Below, piece by piece: positions 5,734-18,100 of a stretch of DNA of 47,173 nucleotides. The position numbers and the translations under genes were made by a program. The stretch's first letter is position 1, and the number at the start of each line of letters is the position of its first letter. The stretch spans positions 1-47,173 of the forward strand of contig JAGQSC010000018.1 in assembly GCA_020439745.1 (NCBI GenBank), in the 5' to 3' direction. Source of the stretch: Acidobacteriota bacterium. GTDB taxonomy: Bacteria; Acidobacteriota; Holophagae; Acanthopleuribacterales; Acanthopleuribacteraceae. The notes under the pieces are model-generated. The model was not told where the DNA came from. It saw only the letters and a program-made list of their open reading frames with translations, and ran no database searches.

Positions 5734-8328
5734 AGTTGCTGCTTTTGAAGTTAGTTGTGGTTGAAGACGTGCACGACCCATGCTCGATGGATGCTCGATG
5801 AGTGCTCGTTGTGGGGTATCGTCATGCTCCATGTCTTCTGGTTCATGCTCGAACTCATGGGATGGATGCTCGTTCTTTGTGTCGTAGCGTTGTTTCAGGT
5901 GGGCCACATCGATTAAGCCCAACAGGAACGGTTCTCCGTTTGTGCCCTCACCGCGGTAGACCAGCTCATAAACAAACGTCTGGCCACGGGTACCGCGGTG
6001 AGTGATGACGTATTCAAGGTCCATCAGCTTCTTCATGTGGGAACGGACCTGATAATCCGTCCAGCCACAGTGACGACGGACATCACGGCGGGTGAACCGC
6101 ACTTCGGAGGCTTCGATCCCTTCACCTTCAGCCAGATGACGGACAAGGTCCTCCAGGTGGAGCAGCATTTGCCTTGTTTGAGGTGATAACTCATCCAGGG
6201 TTCGACCTAGTGTTTCATGGGCCAAGCGGTTGGCCAGCTCGATATCTTCCAGCGTGGACTCGATGTAGGGTTCACACAAGCCATCAGCCTCCAGGACCTT
6301 GATCGGCCTTTGATACTGGTGCAACAGGGTCACGGCCTGGATCAGGCTGAGGTACATCTTGTGGTCCCTGCGCATGCGGGTCTTGTCATTGAGGAAGGTG
6401 AGGTAACGGGCATAGGGATTGAACACCCGAATGGGTTTCAGTAGTCGCTGCGCATTGCGGTGTAGTTGTTTCAAGGACTCGGCCTTGCGGTGAGCCAGGA
6501 AGCCTTCAACTGTTTCCGCTTCCCGTTGGATCTGGTGGATGGCTTGGGTCTGATGACGACCTTCGTTCACCGATAACACCAGGCAACGGTTCAAGAGTTC
6601 TTCGTCCATGTCGATGGCGGTGGTGGTTAGCAGGATCATCACAGGTCCCTCGACTCGGTATTCTCTGGTTTCCATCTGTCCGGTCTTGGGGTCCTTGCCG
6701 GTGGAAGCGATGGTCAGCTCACCCTCACTTTGAAGGAGTTTCAACGAGTAGGATGCTCTCTCAGCGCCCTTTTCCTCCACCACGGCCATGATCTTGTGTT
6801 TCAGGTCCTTGCCGCCCATATAGAACAGGGATTGGCCAGTCATGGCCGAGTACTTGATGACTTCTTCCTCGGGCATCATGGCGAGGATGGATTCCATGAG
6901 CGTAGTCTTGCCAGCAGCAGATGAGCTTTGGATGATCACGGCTAAGGGGCGGTTCAGCTTGCGGGATACAGCTGCGCAGTAGCCCAGCAGTTTATTACTG
7001 GATTCACCCACCAAGCCCAACTGGTCGAAGTCGTCCAGGATCCGTTGGGCAAGCTGGGGTGATGTGAGTAAGTCCAGGGCCTGGTTGGCTTCTTCCTGGG
7101 TCAGTTCCACCTCATCTTTCGCCGGCGTCATGGCTGCTTCGGTCAGCATCCGCATCCTGGCTTCTAAAGTAAAAAACACCTTGCCGATGTCCTTGCGGAT
7201 GGTGTCGTGGGGCAGTTGCAGTTCCTGGGCGGTCCGTTTGGAGAAGCGGGAACGATGGTAGTCCGAGTAGAACTCCAAGGCATCGGCGTGGAAGTGGTCT
7301 CCGCGTTTCACCAGCACTTTTACTTGGAGTTGGTCCTTGCCCATGTTCCGTTCCAGGCCACGGATGCGGTAGACCCGATCCTTGATGGTGATGAACAGGT
7401 CTTCGCCATCCTGCTGCACGTCAAGCCCCGACCCATCCGCTGGAGATGGGCCGGGATCCCCCTCATCTGGCGCAGCCATACTTTGCTCCGCGATTGGTGT
7501 GGTTTTAGGCCGTCGATGACGGCCATAGATCTCTAATGATTCTTCGCCTTCATTCAGCCAGACGGCATTGTCCAGTAGCATGTCCAAGGCAGCAGGTGGA
7601 TTGCTCTCACGACTGGCGAAGTCATTGATGTCCTTGCAAGGCAGCTTCACGCGGTAAGTGGCGATGCCTGCCTCCAGCAGCATGCTACTCACTTTAGCTG
7701 CCCCCTTATCGCCTGCCTCATCGCTGTCGTAGGCGATCAAGACGCGTTTCACATGTCCTGCGAGAAAGGCCTCGATGTGGAAGGGGTGAAACCCTTGCAC
7801 CCCATAGGCTGTGGTGACATTGCGGAAACCATGCACCCAGAAGGTCAGGGCATCGATGAGTGATTCACAAAGGATCACATCCTTTTCGGCCAGGCAGTCT
7901 GGATTCCATACACTGCGATGGGAGCCGGGCAGGTAGAGATGCTTGATCTTGCCTTTGAAGCCCGGGTTAATCTTGCGGCCATAGATTTGGGTGATGGTTC
8001 CGTCCGGCTCGCGGATGGGAAACAGCAAGGCACCATTCAGATGCTCATGGCCTGTGGCCTTGCGGAAAAATCCTAAATCGACCAGGCGTTCCCTGAGCGC
8101 CTGGCCTTCCACCTTGTGGCGGGGTGTGATCTTGGTGCACAAGGTTCGATTGGCATAGCCCAGGTGGAACGTCTCGATGGCTTCATCAGACAGGATCCCG
8201 CGCTTGGCCAGGTAGTCCCTGGCCTCATCTGTCTGCTTCAAGGTCTGGTGGTAGTAGGCCACTACTTCCCGCATCAGGGTCTGATCATCGAAGGTGGAGT
8301 AAATGGGAAGCGGCTCGGATTGACGCAC
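5728..8328 (-). CDS. TOPRIM primase fused to a P-loop ATPase/helicase-like domain (mobile-element replication protein)
   Basis: The 866-residue product starts at GTG with AGGA six to eight bases upstream. Residues 20-130 resemble the DnaG catalytic core N-terminal part (ALLFPIREPDG, IYGRKI). Residues 150-240 are a TOPRIM domain with the metal-binding glutamate in CESLIDA (E155) and the DSD motif (D201, D203). Residues 240-330 look like an acidic linker. A P-loop lies at 467-476 (SSSAAGKTT, first Gly replaced by Ser), followed by a candidate Walker B region (IMAVVEEKG) and a C-terminal DNA-binding-like region with charged helices. A CHC2 zinc finger is missing at the N-terminus, unlike DnaG. 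Such primase-ATPase fusions are typical of phages, plasmids and integrative elements. The recombinase gene follows on the same strand, suggesting one unit. Confidence 0.85.
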   Translation of the reverse strand: MRQSEPLPIYSTFDDQTLMREVVAYYHQTLKQTDEARDYLAKRGILSDEAIETFHLGYANRTLCTKITPRHKVEGQALRERLVDLGFFRKATGHEHLNGALLFPIREPDGTITQIYGRKINPGFKGKIKHLYLPGSHRSVWNPDCLAEKDVILCESLIDALTFWVHGFRNVTTAYGVQGFHPFHIEAFLAGHVKRVLIAYDSDEAGDKGAAKVSSMLLEAGIATYRVKLPCKDINDFASRESNPPAALDMLLDNAVWLNEGEESLEIYGRHRRPKTTPIAEQSMAAPDEGDPGPSPADGSGLDVQQDGEDLFITIKDRVYRIRGLERNMGKDQLQVKVLVKRGDHFHADALEFYSDYHRSRFSKRTAQELQLPHDTIRKDIGKVFFTLEARMRMLTEAAMTPAKDEVELTQEEANQALDLLTSPQLAQRILDDFDQLGLVGESSNKLLGYCAAVSRKLNRPLAVIIQSSSAAGKTTLMESILAMMPEEEVIKYSAMTGQSLFYMGGKDLKHKIMAVVEEKGAERASYSLKLLQSEGELTIASTGKDPKTGQMETREYRVEGPVMILLTTTAIDMDEELLNRCLVLSVNEGRHQTQAIHQIQREAETVEGFLAHRKAESLKQLHRNAQRLLKPIRVFNPYARYLTFLNDKTRMRRDHKMYLSLIQAVTLLHQYQRPIKVLEADGLCEPYIESTLEDIELANRLAHETLGRTLDELSPQTRQMLLHLEDLVRHLAEGEGIEASEVRFTRRDVRRHCGWTDYQVRSHMKKLMDLEYVITHRGTRGQTFVYELVYRGEGTNGEPFLLGLIDVAHLKQRYDTKNEHPSHEFEHEPEDMEHDDTPQRALIEHPSSMGRARLQPQLTSKAATI

Positions 8329-8434
8329 AAAACATCCTTTTAGGAATTAAACATGTTCCCAAAATGATGTGTTGTCAAGTGCAAGATTGAACTGTGATTA
8401 GAATGAACCAAAGATTGAAACAGAGGTGGGCACC
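8329..8434. promoter_or_regulatory. Divergent control region between the primase and XRE regulator genes
   Basis: The two genes diverge here, so both promoters must lie in about 100 bp. AACATGTT at 8350-8357 is a perfect 8-bp palindrome and a candidate operator for the XRE protein. TTGTCA (8372-8377) and TAGAAT (8399-8404) resemble sigma-70 boxes but are 21 bases apart, too far for a standard promoter, so I do not call exact elements. Confidence 0.35.
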
Positions 8435-8800
8435 ATGGCAGGGTCACAATTGGCCGCAGGGTTTGGGAAAAGGCTCAAATTGTTAAGAAAAGGTCGTCAC
8501 TGGCGTCAGAAAGAACTTGCCAAACATCTGTCTGTGAGCCTGCCCCAACTCAATAAATACGAGTCAGGCTACTTGGTTGCTCCTGCAGAAAAGTTGGTGC
8601 TAATTGCAGATTTATTTGGAACCACAGTTGACTACTTGTTGCATGGCATTACTCATAATGATGAATTGGTTGACCAAGCGCTGAAAGCAAGATTGATCGA
8701 ACTTCAGAATCTAGACACTGAAGACAAAGCAGTGGTGTTGCGTCTGATGGACGCATTTGTCTCACAAGCAAAAAGCGAAAAATCGGGATTACGGCGTTAG
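8435..8800 (+). CDS. XRE/Cro-type helix-turn-helix transcriptional regulator
   Basis: The product is 121 residues from the ATG, or 124 from a GTG three codons upstream. I chose the ATG because AGAGG sits eight bases before it. Residues 10-70 form a typical Cro/CI helix-turn-helix, including WRQKELAKHL and LPQLNKYESG, followed by FGTTVDYLL, the usual end of the domain. The remaining 50 residues are a charged helical tail that could mediate dimerisation. It is transcribed away from the primase-recombinase genes across a short shared control region. This suggests that it represses that operon and probably itself, as in phage and integrative-element modules. Confidence 0.9.
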   Translation: MAGSQLAAGFGKRLKLLRKGRHWRQKELAKHLSVSLPQLNKYESGYLVAPAEKLVLIADLFGTTVDYLLHGITHNDELVDQALKARLIELQNLDTEDKAVVLRLMDAFVSQAKSEKSGLRR

Positions 8801-9051
8801 CCTTGAAGATATTTTCCAGTCGGCATTCCGGGCCCAGGCCTACAATTGCTGGGAAGTTCCTTGGCTGTGAGGATTTTTGTCAGGCGGCCTGAATCTGGTG
8901 AAAACATCAATTTGACGCGAATTCTTTGAACGTAGGTGCTTCTTTTCGCATCACTTAACATGTCCATTCGCAGAAAATTTCTGAAATGTTCAAAAAACCC
9001 TGGCCAAATCACACTTTCTGTGGTGCAATGGACGGCGTCATATAAGGGCAT
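8797..9051 (-). CDS. Possible small hypothetical protein
   Basis: This 84-residue reading frame runs tail to tail with the XRE gene, the stops overlapping. It has no ribosome binding site before its ATG and no motif I recognise. The composition (WPGFFEHFRNFLRM, then a basic stretch) is not obviously random, so it may be a real small gene or a remnant. The only support is an open frame in an otherwise empty 396-bp gap. Confidence 0.25.
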   Translation of the reverse strand: MPLYDAVHCTTESVIWPGFFEHFRNFLRMDMLSDAKRSTYVQRIRVKLMFSPDSGRLTKILTAKELPSNCRPGPGMPTGKYLQG

Positions 9052-9196
9052 TTTGTTTTGATTTGCCCCAGAATTTATCGGCAGGGGGGGAGGAGACCTC
9101 GGTCGCTCCGGCTGTCTTCATTTCTTAATTTATCGATCGCAGTTAGACTCATTTTGACGTTGCCAATTTGAGCAGGGGTTCGGTGTCCCAGCACCA
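8801..9196. other. Intergenic stretch upstream of the giant-gene operon
   Basis: Apart from the doubtful minus-strand frame at 8797-9051, I see no gene. The promoter of the operon at 9197 should lie here. TTGACG at 9154-9159 could be a -35 box, but no convincing -10 box follows at the proper distance, so another sigma factor may be used. AGGAGA at about 9090 is too far from any start to matter. There is no clear terminator for the XRE gene. Confidence 0.4.
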
Positions 9197-12100
9197 ATGG
9201 TTCGGATACTGATCTGTATTTTCACGGTGATTACGGCCTGGGGCCAGTATGGCGATTCGCCCATGAGTTCGGCCCGATTTGAAATGAAACGGCTGGGGCT
9301 TACTCTGTCGCCAGAACACCAGACCGTGCTGCTGGGATTTGTGGAAGAGCCCCTGAGTTTTCGACTGTCCTACGACGGTTTACTGCAGCCGGATATGCGT
9401 TTGAAAGCCAGCTTCATCGGCGAAGGACTCGCCGCACCGGTGTTGATTGATGTCCCTGCGCAGAGTTTGAAAGTCGAGATTGATCGCAATCTGCTCACGC
9501 AAGTTGGCAGCTATGAGTTAACCGATGTGCGCCTGGTGAATAGTGCCGATCAGGTGATCGAGTTTGCGGAGCCACGCCAAGCACACGTGGAAGTGATCGA
9601 CGATGTATTCGTGACTCGCGTGGAAGTACGCGAGTTGAGTCAGCAAGAGCTATTGGATTTGGGGTACATCTTTAATGCCGACGACTTCCATTCGGTAAGC
9701 TTTACCCTCAACATGGTGATCGGCTCCAAAGAAGAGCGCGTGAACGCCAAAGTCGTTTACCCCAAGGTCCCGAATGACCGATTTAAGCCCGTGGTCTTAG
9801 AAGATCCCTTCAAGCCGTTCATTCGACCGGTTCCCATTGAGATTTTCAAGAAGGAAACGGACGTGCCGCTGGGTGACTTCACGCCTCCTGAGCCAAGTTC
9901 TTTTCAGGGCAACGGTCTTCTAATTATTCCAGGTAACTTCAACTATCTGAAATCGCATTTCAGTGTGACATCGATCATTTTGAATCAAGGCCCCAACGGA
10001 TTGGATGTCCGCTTGGAGCGCTTAAAAACCAAGCTGGTGCTACCAGCAGCCGATGTGTACGGCGAGCCACTCACCACCCATCAACCTCGCATTCAGTCCA
10101 TGGTGAATCTGGGTCCTGATGGCGAACGTGATACGGCTGACGATCGTGATTTCGCGCTGCCCGGCGAGGAGGCTTCCTCTCAGTACATCCTGATAGGAAA
10201 TGTGGAAGGGATGTACGACATCCAGGTGGAAATGGAAGGCGATGTGGTGGTGACTAACGAAACTGTGCCACTGGAATCCACCGTTTCTGCACGGGTGTTC
10301 GTGCGCAACCCCAGCTTCTCGGTCGCTTTCGAGCACCCAGACGCCGTGGCCGAATCGGAGACCTACGACCTACACATGCATGTCACAAACACATCGCAAG
10401 CGCAGCTATCCGGGTTTTCGGTCACGCTGGATCCCTTCCGCATGGCGGGTGTGGCGCTCGCTCAGGGCGTGAACCCCACACAGGTGCTTGGTGACCTGGG
10501 TCCCGGCGAAGAAGGAACCATTACCTATCAACTCCAAGCCCTCGTTTCGGGCAAGGTGTTGGCTTCGTATCTGAAAGTAAATGGCACCCCCAGTGCCGCG
10601 GTTGATCTTTACGTAGGCGTCGGTGAAAGCGGCGAGGTCATCTCACCGTACGTGTTCCATTATCCGCCTGAATTCAACGTGTTCCCAGTCGCGTTGCAGA
10701 CACCCCTTCGTCGCATGGCTAAGAAGGGGATGGATTTTGCTCAGATGAGCGAAGCTACGCTGCCGCTGACCCTGGATCCGATCGCACCTGCTGCTGTTCG
10801 CGAGTTGAACCAGCAAATGGTGCAGGCTGCTCTGGTGGAATCGTTTGGTGCGCCGCCGCAGGAAAGTACGTTGCGCTTGTTCGGTACTTGGCTGAACGGC
10901 GTCGCAGGCTACGAGCCTCTGGATAAGTTGCGTCGCCACATCATGCCCAATGCCGATCCAAGGCCCGCCTTTGGCTCCCACTTAAATGTCCTGTTTCCGC
11001 AGTTCAGCTCAGGGGACTTGGTCCGTGAAATAGCCAGAGAGTTAGATGACCTGCCCAATCAAATTGGTCTTGTAGTGACGGCCAATCAGCCAGGTATCGC
11101 AGTTACAGCAACCGACAACGACGAACACTCGTTAGGGGTAGGTGTGGACGAAATCCCGTTTGGCACCCACATTCCTATTTCTGCAATGCAACACCTAATT
11201 TGGATCAGCAAGGCGCAACAGACCCCCGTGTTTGAAGTATCTGGGCCTGCTGGGACGATCGTATCTATAGCATCCGTTTTTCCCAGTCAACAGGGCTTGC
11301 GTCTCGTCGAAACAAGCAATCTCAACGTGAGTGGTCCCCTTAGCATTGGGTTGGATCCAGATGAAGGCACCATGCTCGTGGCGCCTTATGACCAGCCTGC
11401 ATTTCACGTGGACGGCTCACCCTTGGCTGCCAAGCCATTTGGACTTCGAGAAGTGGTTCAACTGGATCCCAGACGCATGCGATCTGCGGACAAGTTCGGC
11501 CGGCACATTCTACTGCCATTTACCTCCGGGCTCGACCTCGCGTCGCTTCAGCCGCTTGAAGAGCACGTTTTCATCAATGGAGAACCTGCGGTTGATGCTT
11601 CGCTTCAGCAAGATGGCCGCTCGCTGATTGTCAGCGCACGCATGCCCCTAGGTCCATACCTTCCTATTACCTACCGCATTGAGGGCGCGCGCAGTATTGC
11701 CGGCGCTACATTGCCCACCCAGTCAGGTACTGTCGTTGCCTCCAATTGGTTCATTGGTGTGGTTGTAGAGGGTGAGGTAGTCGATCACGCAGGATCGAAT
11801 CTCGCTGACGCTGAAGTGATGCTCTTTCTACCGGAAGGCAAAAACAACAAGAACCGAGTTTTTGGCCGGACTCGCCTAGATGCCAATGGGATGTACCGAT
11901 TTGATTTTGCGCCTTTTGTACCCTTCGCTCTAGGCAATACGGGCCCACAGGGTCGCCACAATGCCGTGATGATCGGCGTATTCACGGCTGATGGTCGTTA
12001 TCGCGCACAAGAATTGTGGCCGGGTGGCGCTGGCCAGATTTTGCGAGCAGACTTCGCCTTCTTCCATCGGGGTGTAGTGCAAGGAACGGTTTTCCGCAAT

Positions 12101-15100
12101 GGAGAGCCGGCACCTTTTGCACCGATTTACGTGACCCACCAACTGGACCCCGTGCAGAACCGCGAATCCGTGACGGACGCTGCGGGGCGATATCTTATTC
12201 CGAATATCGATGTGGGACCCATCACGGTAAAGGCGCTGGCTGACGGGAATCTAGGATTGGTTTCCGGGTACCTGACCAAGGCCAATTCACCACTCAACTT
12301 AGACATTTACATCGACACGCCTTTGGGGCACTTGGCCGGCCTGATTCAATTTGAAGAACAAGGTCAGTTCTTTGCTTTGGAAGGGGCTTATGTGGTATTT
12401 GCCCGATACGGTGACGTGTTGGCGGAACTGGAAGTGGGTGGGCTAACGCTTCCTGCTAGCGGCATCACTCAGACTGGACCCGACGGGCGTTTTCTGCTTC
12501 CTAATATGCCTGCCGGCTTTGGCCAGCTCCTTCTCATCTCTCAACAATATGGCGTCAAACAAGCCGAAATCTCCGTCGTGGAAGGTCAGGTGTCAACCTT
12601 TGACTGGTTGTTCCAGGAAGACGATGAGCTGCAGTTTGGTGGTATCGCCCGCGGCCGCGTCACCATCGATGGAATTGGCGTCGCCGACGCATGGGTGGCT
12701 GCCGCCGGTCGCAGCCAGCAAACCGACGCCAACGGGAATTTCGAAATTACCGATTTGCCACTCGATCTGTCTTTTTCGCTGAGCGTTTTTTTGCCGGGTT
12801 CCACCAACCCCAATGCTCGAGTAGATCTTTTCCTGACCGATGCCAATCCGTTAATTGATAACTTGTTATTCAATTTCGATCCGCCTGTCCAGTTAAGTGG
12901 TGTCTTGCTTGACGAGTTTGGGGCACCTATGCCCTTTGAGCCCATATTCTCGCCACCCTATGTCGGCACACCGCATCCTGTGGCTGAGACAGACAGTGAT
13001 GGGTTCTGGCAATTCACGGCCACCAAACGCGGTTCGACCAATCTTTCGGCCATGGTTCAACCTGGGATTGCATCACTACAAATCATCGTCAACAACGAAG
13101 ATATTCCTGGTCTAACAATCCAGCAGCGGCCCACGTCAGCCATGCGGGTTCAGGTGTTTGATCCCCAAGGCAGCCCTATCCTCGCCAAGGTCCGACTAAA
13201 GTCGCTTCGCCCAATCACAGACCCAGATCTGTACGGTATGCCTGAGTTTGCACTGACTCATGACCTGCTGACCGATGCGACAGGTGTTATTGAGTTCAAC
13301 ACGTTGAATTCAGGCGACTTTGAGGTTTGGGCCACCAACCCACTTTATGGGGACACCGAAACGGTAGTGGGTTTCCTGAACCCGCGCGATCCTGGTGATC
13401 CACTAGTAATTAGCTTGTCGTTTCAAGAAGCTAGCCTGGCCAACCTGTTCGGTACGGTTTTCGACGATCAAGGGTTGCCGGCTGGAGAACGGGTTCATGT
13501 GCAGGCTTCGTTTCAGGCCACGACTGTCAGTCTTTGGACGAATCCGGCCGGAAACTACCGCTACGAAAGCCTGGTAAATACCAACGATCCCACGCGTGTG
13601 AAAGTGGTGGCCTACGATCCCATGAGTGATCGTTTTGATGTAGCCACCATTGACCTGCGTCAATCGTTGAATTTCCGCCAGGACCTTTTTCTTAAGAATC
13701 GCCGCAATGTCGTGGTTCGGGTGGAAGACCATGAAGGTGTACCGGTTGAGTTTGCAGCGATCCGTATTGAATTTGACAATGTGTTCTACACGCCGCCCCC
13801 AGATCCCACTGACCCCGAGTCCGTGGGCGATGTGGATTTGCGCCGCATCAGCCAAATTGATCAGATCACCGCAGCCCAACCGGAAGTGACGTTCGCCCAG
13901 GTACCCATTGGCCCGTTTACGGTACAGGCCGCTTCAGGAAACGGTTTGGTGGCACTGCGTTCATTCGTGCTTCCCAACGAATCTGGCGATTTTGAGGTGG
14001 TGGTGCGTTTGGAGGCATCATCATCCATCTCGGGCACATTCCTTGACCACAGCGAAATGCCCATTGGCGACGCGGAAGTGGCGCTGAAGCAGGGCAGTCG
14101 GGTGTTGCAGCAGAGGCTCACGAGCGGTGATCCGGGCCTGGAAGGCCGCTTCGAGTTCACGGAATTGCCCATGCGCACCTACCAGCTGCAAGGCACAGAC
14201 CCCGCTTCTGCACTGATTGGCAGAGCGACGGTCACCACTTCGGCTTTTTTCCCGGATGTCGATGTGGATTTGAGGCTGGATCCTATTGCGCATCTCACGG
14301 GAGTCGTCTATTTCGAAGGCAATCCGGTGGTGGGTGCACAGGTTGAACTGGATGGTCTCGGTTACCCACTGGTGACAGGAACGGATCTGAACGGGATGTA
14401 TTTGTTCCAGAACTTACCGCTGCGCAGCTACACACTCACGGCCAGCAAAATTGGCATTCCCTCATCCGTGGCACGGACCTCCGTGTCCTTGACTGAACCC
14501 AACGTGACCCACCAATTGGACCTGTATTTCATTGGGACCAAGGATGTCGATGTGACCGTGCTTGATCCCGACGGTGTGCCACTGAGTGGTGTGATGGTGA
14601 GCATGAGCACATCGCAGGGGAATCAGTCGTTTGGCAACCTGGCGTTTAGTAATCAGCTCGGGGTGGCCCATTTCACCCAGCTTCCGCCGGGGTACTACCA
14701 AATGGAGGCCGAGTCGCCTGCGAATTTTGCCAATGCCACCGGCAGTTTACGCATCACGGCCCTCGACCCTTCACCCATCCAGACCTCGTTGCAGTTCCTC
14801 GGGATAGGTAGCGTCACGGGCGAAGTGCGCATGAGTTCGGGTGATGTACCCGGCCGCTTACTGGTTGTGGCCGTCCAAACGCAAGACAATGTCGGTCGTT
14901 GGTACACCCTCAGCAGCATTCCTACCGATGTCAACGGCGGTTTCTACATGGCCAACCTGAATGTGGGCCAGGCATATCGATTTACGGTGTCTGACCCCAT
15001 ATCAAGGCAGTCAGATGCCTTGGAAGTGGTTCTGGATAGCCATGGCGAGAACCGACAGGTTCAACTGGTGTTGAACGAAACAACGCATGTCAGCGGCACG

Positions 15101-18100
15101 GTCCGATTTGCCGATGGTTCGCCTGCGTCTTTCGCGCTGGTGCGTATGGTAGAACCTTTAACCCACTTGGTGCAAACTGACGCAAATGGCTTCTATTACA
15201 TGGAACCGGTGATTGCTGGTTCATTCGTCATGGAATCCGAAGATCCCTTCTCTCCCCGTCAAACGACCGTTCAGGGTGTCATCGATGTGGATGGCGGTGG
15301 TTATCCCATTCCACACAACTTGGATCTCACCTTGGGTGGTGTGGCTGAAGTATTTGGCATGGTGCGCTTGGGCGATGGATCAGCCGTCAACTTCGGCGAG
15401 GTTCGCTTGCACTCAGATAACACGGGAACCCTGACCACACCCATTCAGGCTGACGGCTCCTACATTTTCACTCATGCGCCTTTGGCCAATTACCAGATCC
15501 ACGCCTTTGACGGCAACCTGCTAGCGACCAGTGCGATTTTGAATCTCAACGTGGACATGGATGGCGGCTCCTACGAACAGGATCATACGTTCCCGGCCAG
15601 TTACACATTGTCCGGCGTGGTTTTGTCTCCGCAAGGCGCACCGGAGCCCGGTGCCACCGTGGAGCTGTGGAAACGTCCAGCCGGATCCACACAGTATTCC
15701 TTGGTCTACCAGGCAACGAGTGATGCCGGAGGAACCTATGCCATCACGCATGTGTATCCGGGCAATTACCGCCTGCATGCCAACAACGCTTCCTACAGCG
15801 CCCTGGCCGATACCACGCTCAGCATGCCTTCGAGCAATCATTCATTCAATGTGTCGCTACTGGAAACAGCGCTGGTTACGGGCCAGATACAGGATGGCTC
15901 GGCCGTCCCTTTTACGTCCGGTTCCATCACTGTGGACCAGTTCGGTGTTACGCGGTCGGTGAACATACAGTCCGATGGCAGTTTTGTGGTGGATCAGTTG
16001 GTACCTGGGCCAGTCACCTTTTCTGCTTCTCTCGTGAGCGGCTGGTTTCAAGTTAACGACACACGCACACTTGTGGGTGGTGTGAATGCAGTGTTGCTTG
16101 AAACGGGTGCATCGGTGCCCATTTCCGGTCAAGCTATTGCTATTGCTCCAACACCCATCACACCTCAAGTGTCTTTCAGTTTCAACGGCCATTCGCGTTC
16201 AGTTACGCTGAACGCCAGTGGTGATTTCGTGTTGGATCGCGCCCCAGTCAATAGCTCTCTTGACCTGCTTATCAAGGCACAGTCTGCTCGCCGCACCATC
16301 AGCGTTAGTACGGGCACGCTTCCTCTGGATTTGGGCCAGATTTACGTAGACACCACGCCACCGGTCACGCTTTTTGCTGATTCAGGATTAACGGTCACTT
16401 CTACTCCCTACAACATGGTGTTTCAGCTTCAGGAGAACGACCCTCAAAGCAATATTGATCCGTCGACGATCCGTGTGCGTTTGAATGGTCAAGACGTGAC
16501 GTCTGATTTCAGCTATGCCGCGGGTGAACTCTCGGCCACTTATCCCTACTTCCCCCCGTCCATGGCCATCGGCTCGAACAGCGTTCGACTGGAGGTACGC
16601 AACACCAGCAATGTGCTTTCCGACACCACGTTTACGTTCCAAGTGCAGCCTGCCAACCACGCGTTGGTGGTGGACTTGGTCGACGGCGTGACACCTGTGG
16701 TCGGCGACGTGAGCCTGAACGACGGCGCGCCCGTAGCTACGGACGCAAACGGGCGCATCGTGTTCAGTGGCTTGATGCCAGGCACGGTTCAGTTGAAGGC
16801 CCGGGCTGTAGGGATGGGTGCGCGTGCACTTGCCGAGATGGGTCTTTCTCCCACCTCTTTCATTACCGTTGATGTGGGGCCAACGGGCGACTATACGGGA
16901 ACGGTGCGAACCAACGATGGCTCGTTGGCAGCGGGCGCCCGAGTGGAGATTGGGGCCTTCTGGACCTTCGCTGATGCATCTGGCGTGTACCTTTTTGATC
17001 TGCTGCCATTGGGCAACCACCAGGTGTATGCCGCTTCGGCAAATGAGATCGGCTTTGTGGCAGGTCCCGAACTGACACAAAACGGACAACTGCGTGTGGG
17101 CGTGGATATTGACCTGATGCAAACCGGTACGGTCCTTGGTCACGTTTACGAAGATGACGGACAGACCCCGGTCCCCAACGCCGAAGTTGAGTTGACGGCA
17201 GATAGTTTGCCCATCTGGTTCAACCGCTACGCATTGGCTGATGCCAGTGGTGCTTATCAATTGGAACAGGTGGTGGCTGGTCCTGTGCAAGTGCTGGCTG
17301 TGGAAGCTCAATCACAAAGATCAGGATCAGCTCCAGGCGTAGCAATCGCAGGCCAGTCGACCGTGATCGATGTGTTGATGGCGCCCGCCCGTGATGTTTT
17401 TGGTGTTGTTTGGGATCTGCAAGGTCAACCCAAATCCGGTCAGGAAGTGGTGCTGAGTGGGGATAGAAACCGAACCACAATCACGGATGCGGCAGGCAGT
17501 TTCCGGTTTCAGAACCTGCCCATCAATGCATCGTTCCAGGTATTGATCGAAGATCCCTCCATTTTTGCTTACTACCAGGACACGGACGTATTGCTGGGTG
17601 CCGAACACCTGGACCTGGGAATTCTGCAGATGCTAGTGGATGAACCACCCGTGATTCACAGTGCGGTTGTGACCAACCCGATTGATCCCATCTCCAACAT
17701 TCAACTGACTTTTGATGTGGCCGACGACCGTCGTTTACAGTCCTGGGACATGCGCTTCCGCGACCAGGGCACATCTGTGGGCCACAGTTCTGGTGCTTTG
17801 GCGGGTACCGTGAGTTATCGCACAGTGACTGTGGACGTGAATAACAACGTAGTGGTACCTACACTCGACTACACCCTTACTATTACCGATCATTGGGGCC
17901 AGCAAACCACGTCCACAGGGATCGTGGATGTAGTCATCGATGGCACGCCACCCACAGCCTTGATCACAGCGCCTGTCGCTGGAACCGAGTATTTCGGCGG
18001 TGAACGAGTTCGCGTGGAAGTGGATGCTACCGATAACTTCAACATGGACCGAGTGGAACTGGACGTGATGTCCGACCCACCCATCCATCAGGTGAGATAT

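Noticed and set aside
9154-9182. Sigma-70 promoter for the giant operon at TTGACG
   Set aside because: No acceptable -10 box lies 16-18 bases downstream, so I left it as a possibility within the intergenic entry only.
16388-17311. 307-codon open frame on the minus strand
   Set aside because: It lies wholly antisense to the carboxypeptidase-regulatory-like array, whose protein has clear domain structure. The translation is rich in His, Arg and Cys without motifs, as expected for an antisense shadow.
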